Made by a program: the position numbers and the translations under genes. Source: Amblyomma americanum (Eukaryota; Arthropoda; Arachnida; Ixodida; Ixodidae). From it: a stretch of DNA of 64,000 bases. The DNA is taken from NCBI RefSeq assembly GCF_052857255.1, contig NC_135505.1, forward strand, positions 62,785,649 to 62,849,648. The letters run 5' to 3'. The number at the start of each line of letters is the position of its first letter. Positions within the stretch are counted from its first letter, which is position 1. Of this stretch, positions 11,346-22,125 are shown one piece after another. Below the pieces are notes generated by a model. That model did no database searches. It worked only from the letters and a program-made list of their open reading frames with translations, and had not been told where the DNA came from.

Positions 11346-13436
11346 TCCCTACAGTGCTGTTTGGATCTAGCAGGTCGAGGACGATAGAATTGGGGTGTTC
11401 GTCAATTTTTATAACTTTTGCACCTTTAGCGAGTTGCTTGTGCCATCACAAAAAACAAAGGAGGTCGTTGTGCTGCAAGACTGAATTCTCTTCTTTTTTA
11501 AAACTAAATGCCTTGCTAGCCTTGTCTCTGATGGAAACGTATTCCCTTTTCGCAGAATAGGTTTGCTATTATATTGAAGGATTTTATTTGGGAAGCCCTG
11601 CTGCCATATGTGCCGCAAATTTGCTATGGACATGTTGGGGCTTGTTTGATGAATTTGGTGACATTTTATGGTAAAATGTACTTAAGGTGCACTGATGACA
11701 CTTTATTTTTTTGCTCAGGAGGGAAACCTAGATGCTTTTCACGAGGAACCCACCAATTTCCGTCCAGGCAGAGAATTCACTGCTTAAAACAAGGTGGATG
11801 ATGTTCTGGCCTTTTTGGTATGGGCTCGGGGGCTACGGCGAAAGGAATCTAGTATAAATCGCAGTATAGTAGGCACCTAGCAAAAGCGGTAGAATTTCTA
11901 GGATCAGCTGCTGTAACCTTTGTGAGGTCAAACCGAAGTGTGGTGTGTGCACTTCTGAAAAAAGCTGGTTTGCCACGTTCATACAAGGATCGCAAACCAT
12001 TGGAACGACGAAACTGGCATTTGAATTGATTAGTTATAATAACTGGTGCACGAACGTAGAAAAAAAATCCCGGCGGTAGAAGAGTCGGCTCAAATTATCC
12101 TGTCATTAACTGCACATAAGGTGTGTTCTGACGGGCGTTATCACCATAGAGAATTTTACCATGTTGAACTTCCTGCGGATTCTACAGAATATGCTCCTCA
12201 AAAAGACGCCAGCCCTCCTCAAGACGAATGCGGCGTCGTTTTTCCAACTGCCATGCTAAAATTGCGGCTTAACGTTTATCGGCGATATCGGAAGGCGCGA
12301 AAACGCAGGCCTTAAATAAATAACGAGGACAACGCGTGTCCTCAATGCCCCTAAAACTTCTCTTTAAAAACTTATTGTCTGGCATTTTCTGACCTTGTCC
12401 ATGTTTGTAACGCCGAAAAAGAACATTTACTGCCGGAGATATTTAATGTGCAATTCTTTTGCGCCTGTTTCGTACATGGCTAACCGAAAGCGAAAAAAAA
12501 AACTTTGTGATCTATGTTTCGAAGTAAATGGCGGCGTAGTTTAGTCTCAGCGCATGAAATATTGTCATTACGCACCCCAGTTTTCGGAACTTGGGGCCGA
12601 AGGCGTCATATGTATTTTTTCTATTCTTTTCTTGCCGATTGAGCTGCGTTTTTATCGAAAGCAGTGTTTCAGTCATGAGGACAGGGTAATGTGTCAAAAA
12701 CAGGCTGGCTTGATTTTGTTTCCAGTGTCCCTTCAATGAACTCAAGAAAGACACCCCCAAGTCCACAGGATCATCGCGACAAAGAGCGAACTTGTCGATT
12801 ATTTATTTATTTAATAATGATCTTCCAATCAATTTTCGTAAAGGCTGCAGGTGTGGTTCCGAAGTAATTAAAGGCGCTGAAATGCTTGTATTGTTGGTGC
12901 GCCGAGTGAGAGGGGGCGGGCTGCGTTACCTAGGTCCTTTATTACACTTTCAAATCTGGCCCCGTTAGTGGCGGTTCTCAGGTGTATATTCAAGATTGCG
13001 CCCGCGCAGACCCCGGAACATCTTGCGTGTTTGTCACTGAGGTATGTTGTTCTTGTTGTTGTTGCCTCAGAAGTGATGGCACATACCAACGGGGGGGATT
13101 AGGTTGTTCTTGTTGCCTCAAATGTTGTTGTTGCAGAAGCAAAATCTCCACGTAACGCCTTCCTCTTCCTTTTCGAAAATATTTCCATTGCTACAGTCAC
13201 TTGGCCTGTGGTCTGAACATAGGACCTCCAGATTCAATTGTTCAGGGGCCTTCAGCCAAGGAAAGTAACAAGCTCAGTGCTTGTCGTAATCGCTTTATTT
13301 GCTGAGCCTTGGCATTGTACTGGCATTATTTTGATATGGGCAGCGGCGTTTAGCAGTCGTAGGGAATCGGCAATGCTGAAGGAGACAGGAACTCCGAATA
13401 GAAGAGAAGTTGAATTCGAGATGAGTGAGGCGGTGA
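11346..13436. other. No gene recognised
   Basis: AT-rich sequence with many stops on both strands. The longest open frames are under 95 codons and resemble no family I know; the one at 12046-12315 is charged and low in hydrophobic residues. I see no exon-like piece related to the lipocalin gene downstream. Confidence 0.4.
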
Positions 13437-14567
13437 AAACTACTTAGTGCACCTTTAGCTTCCTTTCTCCGGTAGTGTCCACAAAAGAATCGGCCGGCAG
13501 AACACTGCTCCTTAGTCGAACCATCATCTCCGATATTGTAAAAAGTATCCAAAAGCGGCTTGTAAGGGTGCCTTTCAAGGACTCAGGCTGATGTGAAAAG
13601 CTTATTGCTTCAAATCTGATATTTCGCAGAATTTTCTGCACTTCAATTTTAAGAAATTGCAACCTAGCCGAGCGCACGAGAGAACTAATAACAATCTTTT
13701 TCAGAAAAGAATCATTTCGCAGCAAGAAAGTTTCAAAAGACCTACAGCGTTAGAATTGAAAAGTTATGGTGCCATATATGAAAGCTACATACGCACACCA
13801 GCTGCATAAGCTCAATTTTTAGCATACCATAATGGCGCATAATGACGCGCAAAATTATATATTCGCTTCAATATAGACACCAGAAAGAACAGACGGTAAT
13901 AAGGTGTCCAATTATCTTTCGAACAGGATTTCTTGTCTACAAGGGAGCTGTTATTACAGTAATTGAGACGTACATCGTTGTCGTTATATGAAAACTTGTA
14001 ACAGTTGGTAAATTTTCAAGTGTTGATTTGCTTGACAAGCTGATGTTCAACATTAGAAACGCAGCCAGTCGTTGGTACACTTCTATTAACTAAGGCGAAA
14101 AATGAGCTCCTTCTACCCTGCCGCACCGAAGCTCCTAACTCATTTTGATGAATATAAGAATACTGATGCGCCAAATAATTACCCTTAGCAAAGGAGGATG
14201 CACCAAAATTTATTCCAAATTCTGAAGGACGTACTTCACGCTCTTTGATGTAATATGCTCCAGATAGCGGTAACAAGCCGACGAGTCTATTCGTTTCATG
14301 CCTCATAACTACTGCCACATAAATCACTATTACGTTTGCATTGTAACGCCTTTTCGCTCAGATCTCTGCAGTTAGACTAATTGGATCACTACGGCAAAGA
14401 CAAACTTCGGTAGGAATGGTGATAAACTGCAAAGAACAATATAATTGATTGCAGCTAGTCAGGAAATTTGAAAGTATTTATAACGAATTACAAACTTTGA
14501 TGATTTCTATGGAAAATGAACCTGATTTCTCGCCAGCCATTTTGTTCTGTTCCGTAGGACAGAAACT

Positions 14568-14577
14568 ACATAAACAC
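14568..14577 (+). promoter_or_regulatory. Possible TATA-like element before exon 1a
   Basis: ACATAAACAC lies 40 bp before the start codon and is conserved at 16034-16043 in the duplicate unit. Spacing to a transcription start is unknown, so this is a weak inference; it may equally be part of the 5' UTR. Confidence 0.25.
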
Positions 14578-14616
14578 GGAACACTGATGTTACTGTTACT
14601 GTAGTCTGTGCTTAAA

Positions 14617-14742
14617 ATGAATGTGCGTCAGCTCTTGATGTACATCTACTTGTTAACTGCGATCTTTTTCTGCAGCGCAAATGGCTACGATATTCCGGCA
14701 GGAGGGCAACACAATAATCAGGACGACTTAGGCATCAGAGTG
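14617..14742 (+). CDS. Tick salivary lipocalin, exon 1a (signal peptide)
   Basis: First coding exon of a secreted tick lipocalin (histamine-binding-protein-like family, usually binding small ligands at the bite site). Translation begins MNVRQLLMYIYLLTAIFFCS, a classic signal peptide with cleavage likely after ...CSANG, followed by an acidic/amide-rich stretch (YDIPAGG, NNQDD). The start is set by the first ATG after a conserved leader, with A at -3. The exon is 42 codons, phase 0, and ends at the donor GTG|GTATGG; reading on would hit a stop within three codons. It joins in frame to the exon at 23707. A near copy, exon 1b, lies 1.47 kb downstream in the tandem duplication. The ligand cannot be told from sequence. 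Confidence 0.8.
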
Positions 14743-14896
14743 GTATGGTAGCAGAATAATTCTTTTTTTGGAGAGTGTTGAGGATGTGTCATTTGTGTAA
14801 GAGGTTTGTTTGAGTTTTTCTGTTGCTTCAGAGGAAAGGCATTTGTGATTCGTACTAATGGGACAACGTTTGTTGTCGCGTCTTTTGTCTCGAGCG

Positions 14897-16346
14897 CTAC
14901 TTAGTTCTCATTTAGCTTCCTTTCTCCGGTAGAGCGCATAAAAGAATCGGCCGGGCGAATACTGCTCGTTAGACAAACTGTCATCTCCGATATTTTGAAA
15001 AGTATCATAAAGCGGCTTGTAAGGGCGCCTTCTAAGGATTGAGGTTGATGCTGACAGCTTATTGCTTCAAGTTTGCGGTTTCAGGGAATTTTTCGCACTT
15101 AAATTTTAAGAAATTGAGACCTAGCCAACGGCGTGAGAGCGCTGCTAACAACCTTTTTCAGGAAAGAATCATTTCGCAGCAAGAAGATTTCAAAAGATTT
15201 AGAGTAACAGCGAGCGTTAGAGTTGAAAGGTTATCGCGCCATATACAAAAGCTTAATAGGCATACCAGCCACATAAGCGCAATTTTTAGCATATCATAAT
15301 GGCCCATAAAGACGCGCAGAATTATATATTTGCTTCAATGTAGACACCAGAGAATACAGGCTATAATAAGGTGTCCAGTTATCTTTCGCACAGAATTTCT
15401 TGTCTTCAAGGAAGCTGTTTTTACCATAATTGAGGCATATATCGTTGTCTTCACATGAACATTTATAACAGTCGACAAAATCCTAATTGTTGATATGCTG
15501 GCCAAGCTGATGTTCAGCATGAGAAACGGAGACAGCAGTTGGTATACTTTTGTTTATTAAGGCGAAAAATGGGCTCCTTCTACACTGCCACCTGGAACCT
15601 CCTAACTTATTTCGATGAATATAAGAATACTGATCAGTCAAATAATTACTCTTAGCAAAGGAGGGTGCACCAAATGTATTCCAAATTCTGAAAGACGTAC
15701 TCCATGCTCTTTGACGTAATTTGCTCCAGATAGCGGTAACAAGCGGACAATTCTATTCGTTTCATGCGTCATAACTACTGCCACAGAAATCACTATTACG
15801 TTTACATTGTAATGCTCTTTCGCTCAGATCTATGCAATTAGACTAATTGGATCACTACGGGAAAGAAAAAATTCTATAGCAAGGTTGATAAACTGCAAGG
15901 TACAATATAATTGATTGCAGCTAGTCAGGAAATTTGGAGGAATTTATATCGAATTACAAACACTAATGATTTCTACGAAAAATAAACCTAATTTCTCGCC
16001 TGCATTTTTGTTGTATTCTGAACGAGAGAAACTACATAAACACAGAACAGTGGTGTTGAGGCTACGGTAGTCTGTGCTTGAAGTGAATGTGCGTCAGTTC
16101 ATGATGTACATCTACTTGTTAACTCTGATCTTCGTGTGCAGCGCAAATGGCTACGATATTCCTGCAGGAGAGCAACACAACAATCAGGACGACTTAGACA
16201 TCAGAATGGTATGGTTGAAAAATAAGTTTTTCTTGCAGAGTGTTGAGCATGTTTCATGTGTTTAAGAGGTTTCCTTGAGTTTTTTTCTTCCTTCAGAGGA
16301 AAGGCGTTAGTGATCCGTACCATTGGGACAACGTTTGTTGTTGCGC
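14897..16346 (+). repeat. Tandem duplication, unit 2
   Basis: Second copy of the 1.45-kb unit, in direct orientation and immediately adjacent to unit 1. Similarity runs through the promoter region, exon 1 and about 140 bp of intron, and stops near 16346, where the 5' fragment of an I-like LINE begins. Divergence is visible throughout, so this is an old duplication and not an assembly echo of identical sequence. Confidence 0.88.
16101..16208 (+). CDS. Tick salivary lipocalin, alternative exon 1b
   Basis: Duplicate of exon 1a. The codon matching the exon 1a start is GTG (16083-16085) instead of ATG, so the next in-frame Met pair at 16101 is the only normal start. From there the reading is MMYIYLLTLIFVCSANGYDI, still a plausible though shorter signal peptide, followed by the same acidic stretch. 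The donor ATG|GTATGG is kept at the same place and phase 0, so it could splice to 23707 and give a 201-residue product. An out-of-frame ATG at 16086 just upstream could reduce its use. It may be an alternative first exon with its own promoter copy, or a decaying duplicate. Confidence 0.5.
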
Positions 16347-18900
16347 CGCCCGCCTACGTCTACTTGTTCCTGCCGTTTACATGAGTCCGGGAGAGACGGA
16401 ATGCTGGCAGCTTCCGAGTGGTTTGACGTATAAGGCTTCTCGGCGCAAGCAAAATACCACTGAAGTCCACTCTTCCTGTAAAGAACAGCACTGTCGCGCA
16501 CCCAACAGGGGACAATCGGCAGTCGCCGTTTCCTGTTCGCCTCATCATCTTTAACTCTGCATCCTCTTTTTCACAACTGTCCTGTCTCCTCCGCTCATCT
16601 TGATTTTTCCTGTTTTCTGGTGGCTACGATTACCCTTGTGTCGATTGAGTAACCTGAGTTGCCTTTTGTTTGGTCCTATCAATGGTGTTCTCCTGATGTA
16701 CGCAGGACTGGATTCTATTAAGCTCCTGTCTCGCTGCCGTTTCGGGCTCCATGGTGGAAGGCTGGCACTATGGCCATATTTGACATATTTCTTTATGGGC
16801 AACTCTTGGATTTCGAAAAAGCGTCCTCTGAAGAGAGGGCGGATCGACGTAACCAAGGATTTTTTTACAGAACGTAATGAAATATTCAGCATAATCCACA
16901 GCAAAATACTCCGAAAAGAAGCCAAAATATTTATACAAGTTTGTTGTGTCAAAGTTTCACGTGGATGTATTTGGAGCTCGCTCCTTGGTTAATGAATTAT
17001 GTAGTGCTAATCTTTTGTTTCCAATACGTGACAAACGTCTGGATTTCAAACTCCCAAACAGTAAAGTGCCGACTGAATACCCAGTCTCTGTGACACACCA
17101 CACAGATGTCTGCATATAGTGCGCGGTACCATCTCTAACAGAAACTTTTTGCACCTAGCGCAAGAAGAAATTCTAGTGGGACGCACAGACCGGAATATCA
17201 CTGATATGCAGAGAATGAAACGATTTAAACACAGCAAAGAAGTACCGATGCAGCACCTGGCCCTCACCTTGGTCTCATGCACGTTTTGTGATTCGGTTTA
17301 AGTCGTTGCCACCATTTCGCGCACCTCAGCCTGCGCTCCCAGACACCCTTTGAGCGTGTGGGGGTAGCGGTCTAGGTCACAAAGAAGATGCCCTCGACTC
17401 GGCGTGGCAAGCTCCGCCGAAGACTAGCTAGGAAGTGACAAGGGGGGGATCGTTTTGTGTCCAGCTTTCGGCGGTCGCAAGCCAGAGAATGGGTCGGAGC
17501 CAAAGGGTCACAAAGCAAAACAAGGTTTATACAGCTGACAGGTGATAGATACTTTCACAATAACTCGTACGAGCACATACAAAGTGATTTACAATACAAT
17601 GCAAGTCGTGTACAGTAACATTCGAGAGATATTAGCACACACGAAAAGCTTTGCTCCCAAAGTGCCCTAAAACAAGATAGACAAAAACAGACGAAACACA
17701 ATTTGTTCACCGGGCCCTGGGACAGTCCGACGACCTGAGGAACACGACAGAGCCGTCCGGCAGGTTGGCGCTCGTTGCCTCGCGAACGGGCGCGGTTCTC
17801 AAAAGCTTAAAGGGCGGCTCGGGCTGACAGCAGCGGTCAACGCCCCTCATTAATAGGCGCGGCCCGCGTCTGTTCGTTCTTCGCGCCAAGGCAGGCGCGC
17901 ACATACACGCTGTATCATCTGTACAATTTCCTTCTCCTTCTCGCACCGGGCGCGACCCCATTGGTCAAGCGCAAAAACAGGTTTATAAATCGTTCCAGAT
18001 CCTTCTGGCGTTCCGCTGTCCTCTACGCAAGAGAAAAAGGGAGAGGGCATCTCTTAGCAAGCTCAAGGCTACGCCATCTGCTTCGACAACGAGTAGAAAT
18101 CTCTCAAACGTTCTAGAACAATCGAATGCTCGCGCGGCCATGTTCCCTTTGGCGCAGCGCCGATGAGCAAAGTGAAAAGGGCAGCAGGACACACAAGGTT
18201 AGGCGCGCTCTCCAGGGTTCCTTTTCGACTGTTCGGGATTTTTATGTGGCGCGCGGGCGAGATTGCTTCCGCGCTGTGCCGGTTTTTTCGAATATGCGCC
18301 GAATTTTGTGAGTGGTGTATAGAAAAAATGACGTACCTCCGTTCGCAGGAAACCCACGTCGCTGCAATAAATGACAGATGTTTGGTTATAATTGCTCAAA
18401 GATTTCTCGTGTCCGTGAAAAACGTGCGTAATGATGCGCCCGACATGATCATCCTCTTGACAGCTTCGATGCTGTGTCACGCTGCATGCACAGTGACTGG
18501 GAGCACCCCGCATGCTGCAGGTCATGTCCATCATAAAAAAATGAAAACAAAAGAGCACAATCTTCTTCGCAGCCAAAACAAAATTTGCTAAAGCGGTGTG
18601 TGCGCGGCGGCACACATCACTGTAATTTACACTCAGTTGGCAAAGCCTTAAGCAGGGCCCTCCACGCCCTAGGCAGACACAACGAACGTTGCCCTGCTGT
18701 CGGTGAAAAAGGGCCAAACGGCCCTTGAGTTGGCAGCCTGCAAGGCTTCTAGGCATCAGAGGAGGCCTGGAACCTCAACACTCGTGCCCCCAACCCAAGC
18801 ACCTCGTCGTCCAGTGCCGCAGGCATAGCAGCTGTCAGCCAGTTGCGAAACGCTCTTGTTGTGATTTGTCATTAACAGGGATATTGCCCAGTTTAATAGA
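16347..18900 (+). mobile_element. I-like LINE, 5' fragment, interrupted
   Basis: Second member of the LINE family at 2080-7687. The 5' UTR aligns from about 16505 (GACAATCGGCAGTCGCCGTT against 2377). ORF1 begins with ATG at 16798 and reads MGNSWISKKRPLKRGRIDV. The later piece at 17119-17300 reads VRGTISNRNFLHLAQEEI, matching the ORF1 region near 2985. Similarity stops near 17307 and resumes near 18637 with the Pro/Ala-rich ORF1 tail (AGCAGGGCCCTCCACGCCC against 3570). Traces of the ORF2 start may reach about 18900. The missing middle and the foreign 1.3 kb show deletion plus insertion. Confidence 0.75.
17308..18636. other. Unidentified 1.3-kb segment inside the LINE fragment
   Basis: This stretch replaces the zinc-knuckle part of the interrupted LINE copy. 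It is GC-rich from 17700 to 18300 and has no recognised domain. The longest reverse frames (such as 18199-18756) overlap the resumed LINE sequence and look accidental. It could be a solo LTR or a non-autonomous element. I found no terminal repeats or target duplication by eye. Confidence 0.35.
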
Positions 18901-20256
18901 ACCATTATGAAACATACATGTTGTTGGGATTGGGTTCGCGACATTGGCACCTCAAGCTTGATGACGTGCTCGAGGAAACGGAGATCCGATGTTGCCAGAA
19001 GACGGGAGAGTTTTATGTAAAAAAATGTTACATCTTGCGGATGTCGACAAGAGGGAGCTGATACATGGTGGTGCCCTGTACGAGCACCCCCCCCCCCCCT
19101 CCCGCCTCCCGCCATTGTGCTTATGCTATCACGTCACAATACGCAGCCGTGGGAGAGGGTGAGGAGGACCGCCCAGGTTCGAAAGACATGTTGACGTGTG
19201 TTTGCGTGGGATAGTGAAGGTGTAGGCGAAGAGCAACAACGCTTGCGCGATTGTTCGAGGCTATAGTGCCCGAGCTTCTGGGAAGAGGCCGTGGAGCCGG
19301 TCGCGTTCTTTCTGCCGCTGGGAATATAAGCCCGGAGTCACGTCTCGGCAATGGTGCGAACAAAACGTATCAGAGTATCCCGAATTAATATAGTGAGCAA
19401 AGTTCTTGTACGGACATCGTTTACAGCTCAGTTTCTCTTTCTGATCAAGATCGCGCCGAAGCTACAAACCCACGAAACATAGGCTGGTGTTAATTCGCTG
19501 TGGAAGAGGCTCTTTACTGTAGCTTTATGAGAAACACCTTGAGCCATAAGTCATCTTTAAACTGCATTCTATGTACAACGTTTAATCCGCTCTGGGCGGG
19601 TGTAGCAGTGAACTGGATGTCTGCAACATGTGTTCACTTACAGGTATACCTCCTGATTTGTTTTTGTATGAGCATGGCACATGTCATTTTGTGTCGTTGC
19701 TCAAGAGCTTTCAACGGATGTGAGACGTGCCTGTGTTCGGACATGTCATTATTGCCTAAAAGTACAGGCAATTTTTAAAATGACGAGAACAAAACCATAT
19801 AAAGATAGTTGTTTCGAGAATGCTTAGTATAATATACTTAGAGATCATCATGCACATTTAAAAAATAATGTTTGCTTCCGCACTGTCAGAAACCGTTTCC
19901 CATTCGTGATATTTTATAAGGTTACCCGTTCCTTCAATCCTGTTTTTGTAAGAAGCAGATATCAATGAAGCCACACGTCTCCGACAAATAATATTGAGAA
20001 AGTGTGTTCTATTGTCTGTGCATCGATGTGAATTGGGTCGCATAGAAACTTGACAAGAGAAAATGGTAATATCGATTGTGCCTCCGTCGAATTACTCTAC
20101 AATACGTGGCCTGCTGAAGGAACATTGACTTCTAATTATTGCTGGTTGTGTCTATTTTCCAGAAAAAGCCTGTGAAGGCCCTCTCCTAATCTGTCTTTTT
20201 GTTGTTGAGAGAGATTTTGCTGCAAAATATAAAGCATGTAATGAACTCGTTTAACC
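18901..20256. other. No gene recognised
   Basis: Mixed sequence containing a run of C residues near 19087-19099 and only short open frames. The frame at 19500-19778 is hydrophobic and Cys-rich but has no recognisable motif. This lies inside the first lipocalin intron. Confidence 0.35.
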
Positions 20257-20868
20257 TCAAGTAACAAAGAGAACACAGTTGTCAGAAATACACCACATAA
20301 GAGCAACCTCACCGGAGGAAACAAGCCGCTTAAATGCATCAAGGTTGTCTCTACTACCACAAAATAAGCTTCCAGGCGACAAACCTTCCACCAGAATATC
20401 ATCGGGTTTGATGACAATCGGCGCTAACCTCAGGAGATCTTCCCAAGTGTAAGACTTCGCACGATGAATGAACAGCTGGTCACCTTGGTACCTTGCACTA
20501 AATACAAATTGAGTGTTACTGGCATCATCGGTTCGCTGACGTAGCCCGCTACACGAAGAGACTTCATATCCGGCGCTCTGGAGTCTTATGTACCCAGTAA
20601 AATCTTTAGAAAAATGCGCAAACTGTGAACTTAGGGCTACCTTGGACCACAAACTATTGGTGTTCTCATGCCCCCCGCTAGGAAAGAGGCATAAAGAAGA
20701 AAGACCAATCGGAGGCCTTACTACTGGGCTCTGACCCGGCGACTCAACTGCCACTCGTCCGACTGGACGAAGCCGCCGCCGAAAGTCAAGACTTTTCGGA
20801 CGTCGTCTAGGCGGGCAGACCTCTAGCTTCCCTCTTGTTATTGGACAATGAAAGTTTTCCTATCCTAT
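20257..20868 (-). CDS. Unidentified reverse open frame, about 200 codons
   Basis: An uninterrupted frame runs on the reverse strand from a stop near 20870 to TGA at 20257-20259. It has no ATG near its start, so it would have to be an exon, a fragment or part of a longer polyprotein. The N-terminal part is basic and Pro/Arg-rich (EVCPPRRRPKSLDFRRRLRP). The C-terminal part looks like a folded domain of mixed character: YQGDQLFIHRAKSYTWEDLL, IVIKPDDILVEGLSPGSLF and LVSSGEVALMWCISDN. No membrane segment or signal peptide is visible. It ends some 35 bp from a forward Gypsy integrase scrap. I do not recognise the family; a transposon ORF or a host exon are both possible. Confidence 0.35.
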
Positions 20869-20904
20869 CTTAAGAATGTCAACGCCGCAAAAGGGGGACA
20901 ACGA

Positions 20905-21115
20905 GACTCACTAGATTTAAGGAACGAGTTCAAACACCATCGAGACGTTTCCAGCAGATTGGCATTGACCTAACTGATCAATTTCCAACTTCGGCATGAA
21001 GTAACAGGTGGATGATAGTAGCAAGCGACCACATGACCCACTACGCCGAAACGAAAGATCTATCGCGTGGTAGTGTGGAAGAATGTGTGAAAATTTTCAT
21101 TCAAAAACAAACTGT
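20905..21115 (+). pseudogene. Gypsy integrase core fragment
   Basis: A short forward reading gives PSRRFQQIGIDLTDQFPTS, a stop, then RWMIVASDHMTHYAETKDLS and VEECVKIFIQ. This is the start of a Ty3/Gypsy integrase catalytic core, with the first catalytic Asp in GIDL and the conserved 'VASDHMTHYAETK' strand. Nothing of the rest of the element is seen on either side. One in-frame stop breaks it. Confidence 0.65.
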
Positions 21116-21699
21116 AGGTTTGCATAATTAGGTAACATGCAGATTAGACGCGCCAACACTGCACGGGCATTCTTTCGAAATGCTTACCTCGGCTTTGTAT
21201 TTTTTATCGCTGTTAGCCTTGGTTATTTATTGTATTCTTATGATTTAAGCGGTATATCCGGTTTATTTTGTGTGACATGAGCGTTTGCATGGAATGGATG
21301 AAGCATATTAGGTAAATGTCACAATGTTTATTACAGTCGTTCTAGATGCATGCATATCAGTGGCGGCTCCCGTTGTGCAGAAAATCCCGCGTCGCCGGCC
21401 TGGTCGGTGGCGGCGTTGTGAGCGCAAAAACAGGTGGTCCACCTTCCGCCTAGGACACGTTGCCTTGTGGCGCCATCATAGCCTCGCCACTATGGCAGGT
21501 AACAGACATGTTAACCGGAGGACTTGAACGACAAAGGGCTTTTTCCAGAATGTGGGCTTAAGTGCTACCGCAGTCAAAACTAAGGGGACACTTAGGCTCC
21601 GCCTTAGGCGTATGACGCGAAAGCGTTAATGTTTCCCTTCAGCTACGTGGGGTCCTCTTTGCACATCAGGTTACTGACACTGCCCTTTAGTTTTATTTT

Positions 21700-22125
21700 T
21701 TAGCGCGCTAACACTTATAGTGGCCATTACTCGCATTTAGCTGTTGTGTCATTGTCTGTTTGTCCGAAGCCGGTTATGTGGCAGGCGAGCTGCCTGCCCC
21801 CTGTGTCAGGCAGCAGTTCAATTAATCATGGTAGGCTGCACGGGAAGAGCAACTTTATCGCAACCCTAGTCCCACCGATTGCAGTGCATGCCATATAAAG
21901 GCAGACCGCATCGCTTGACCCTTGCGTCAGGAGTGGTATAGGATGGCTCCCAGGGGTCTATGAATCTAGAGAATGATCAATTTCGCATATATGGACACTA
22001 ACCCATTGTCGCTAACAGAACAATTGCTACCCGTAAACACCGGATCTGAACACAGGAACTTAAAATGAAACTGCTTGCTCATCCAATGCGCATTTGACCT
22101 AACCACGCAAATCGATCGTCACTTT
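21700..22125 (+). repeat. Dispersed repeat R1, copy 1
   Basis: About 425 bp of non-coding sequence shared with 26759-27533. Shared blocks include CACTTATA(G/A)TGGCCATT at the left, GGCTGCACGGGAAGA and CCCAGGGGTCTAT in the middle, and CATTTG-type GCATTTGACCTAAC at the right. Copy 1 has no SINE and so shows the uninterrupted form. Nature unknown: no terminal inverted repeats or coding capacity were seen. Confidence 0.75.

Larger units (their letters stand above)
13437..14896 (+). repeat. Tandem duplication, unit 1
   Basis: About 1.46 kb, repeated directly by unit 2 (14897-16346) with scattered substitutions and small indels. Landmarks present in both include AGCTTCCTTTCTCCGGTAG (13457 and 14914), GAATCGGCCGG, and the signal-peptide exon near the right end (14617 and 16083). 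The unit ends in GACAACGTTTGTTG, and unit 2 starts within 25 bp. It covers the putative promoter, 5' UTR, first coding exon and start of intron 1 of the lipocalin gene. Confidence 0.9.

Noticed and set aside
12046..12315. 89-codon charged open frame
   Set aside because: Isolated, short, without family resemblance or supporting neighbours.
18199..18756. 185-codon reverse open frame
   Set aside because: It overlaps the resumed I-like LINE ORF1 sequence on the other strand and shows no domain; most likely a chance frame.
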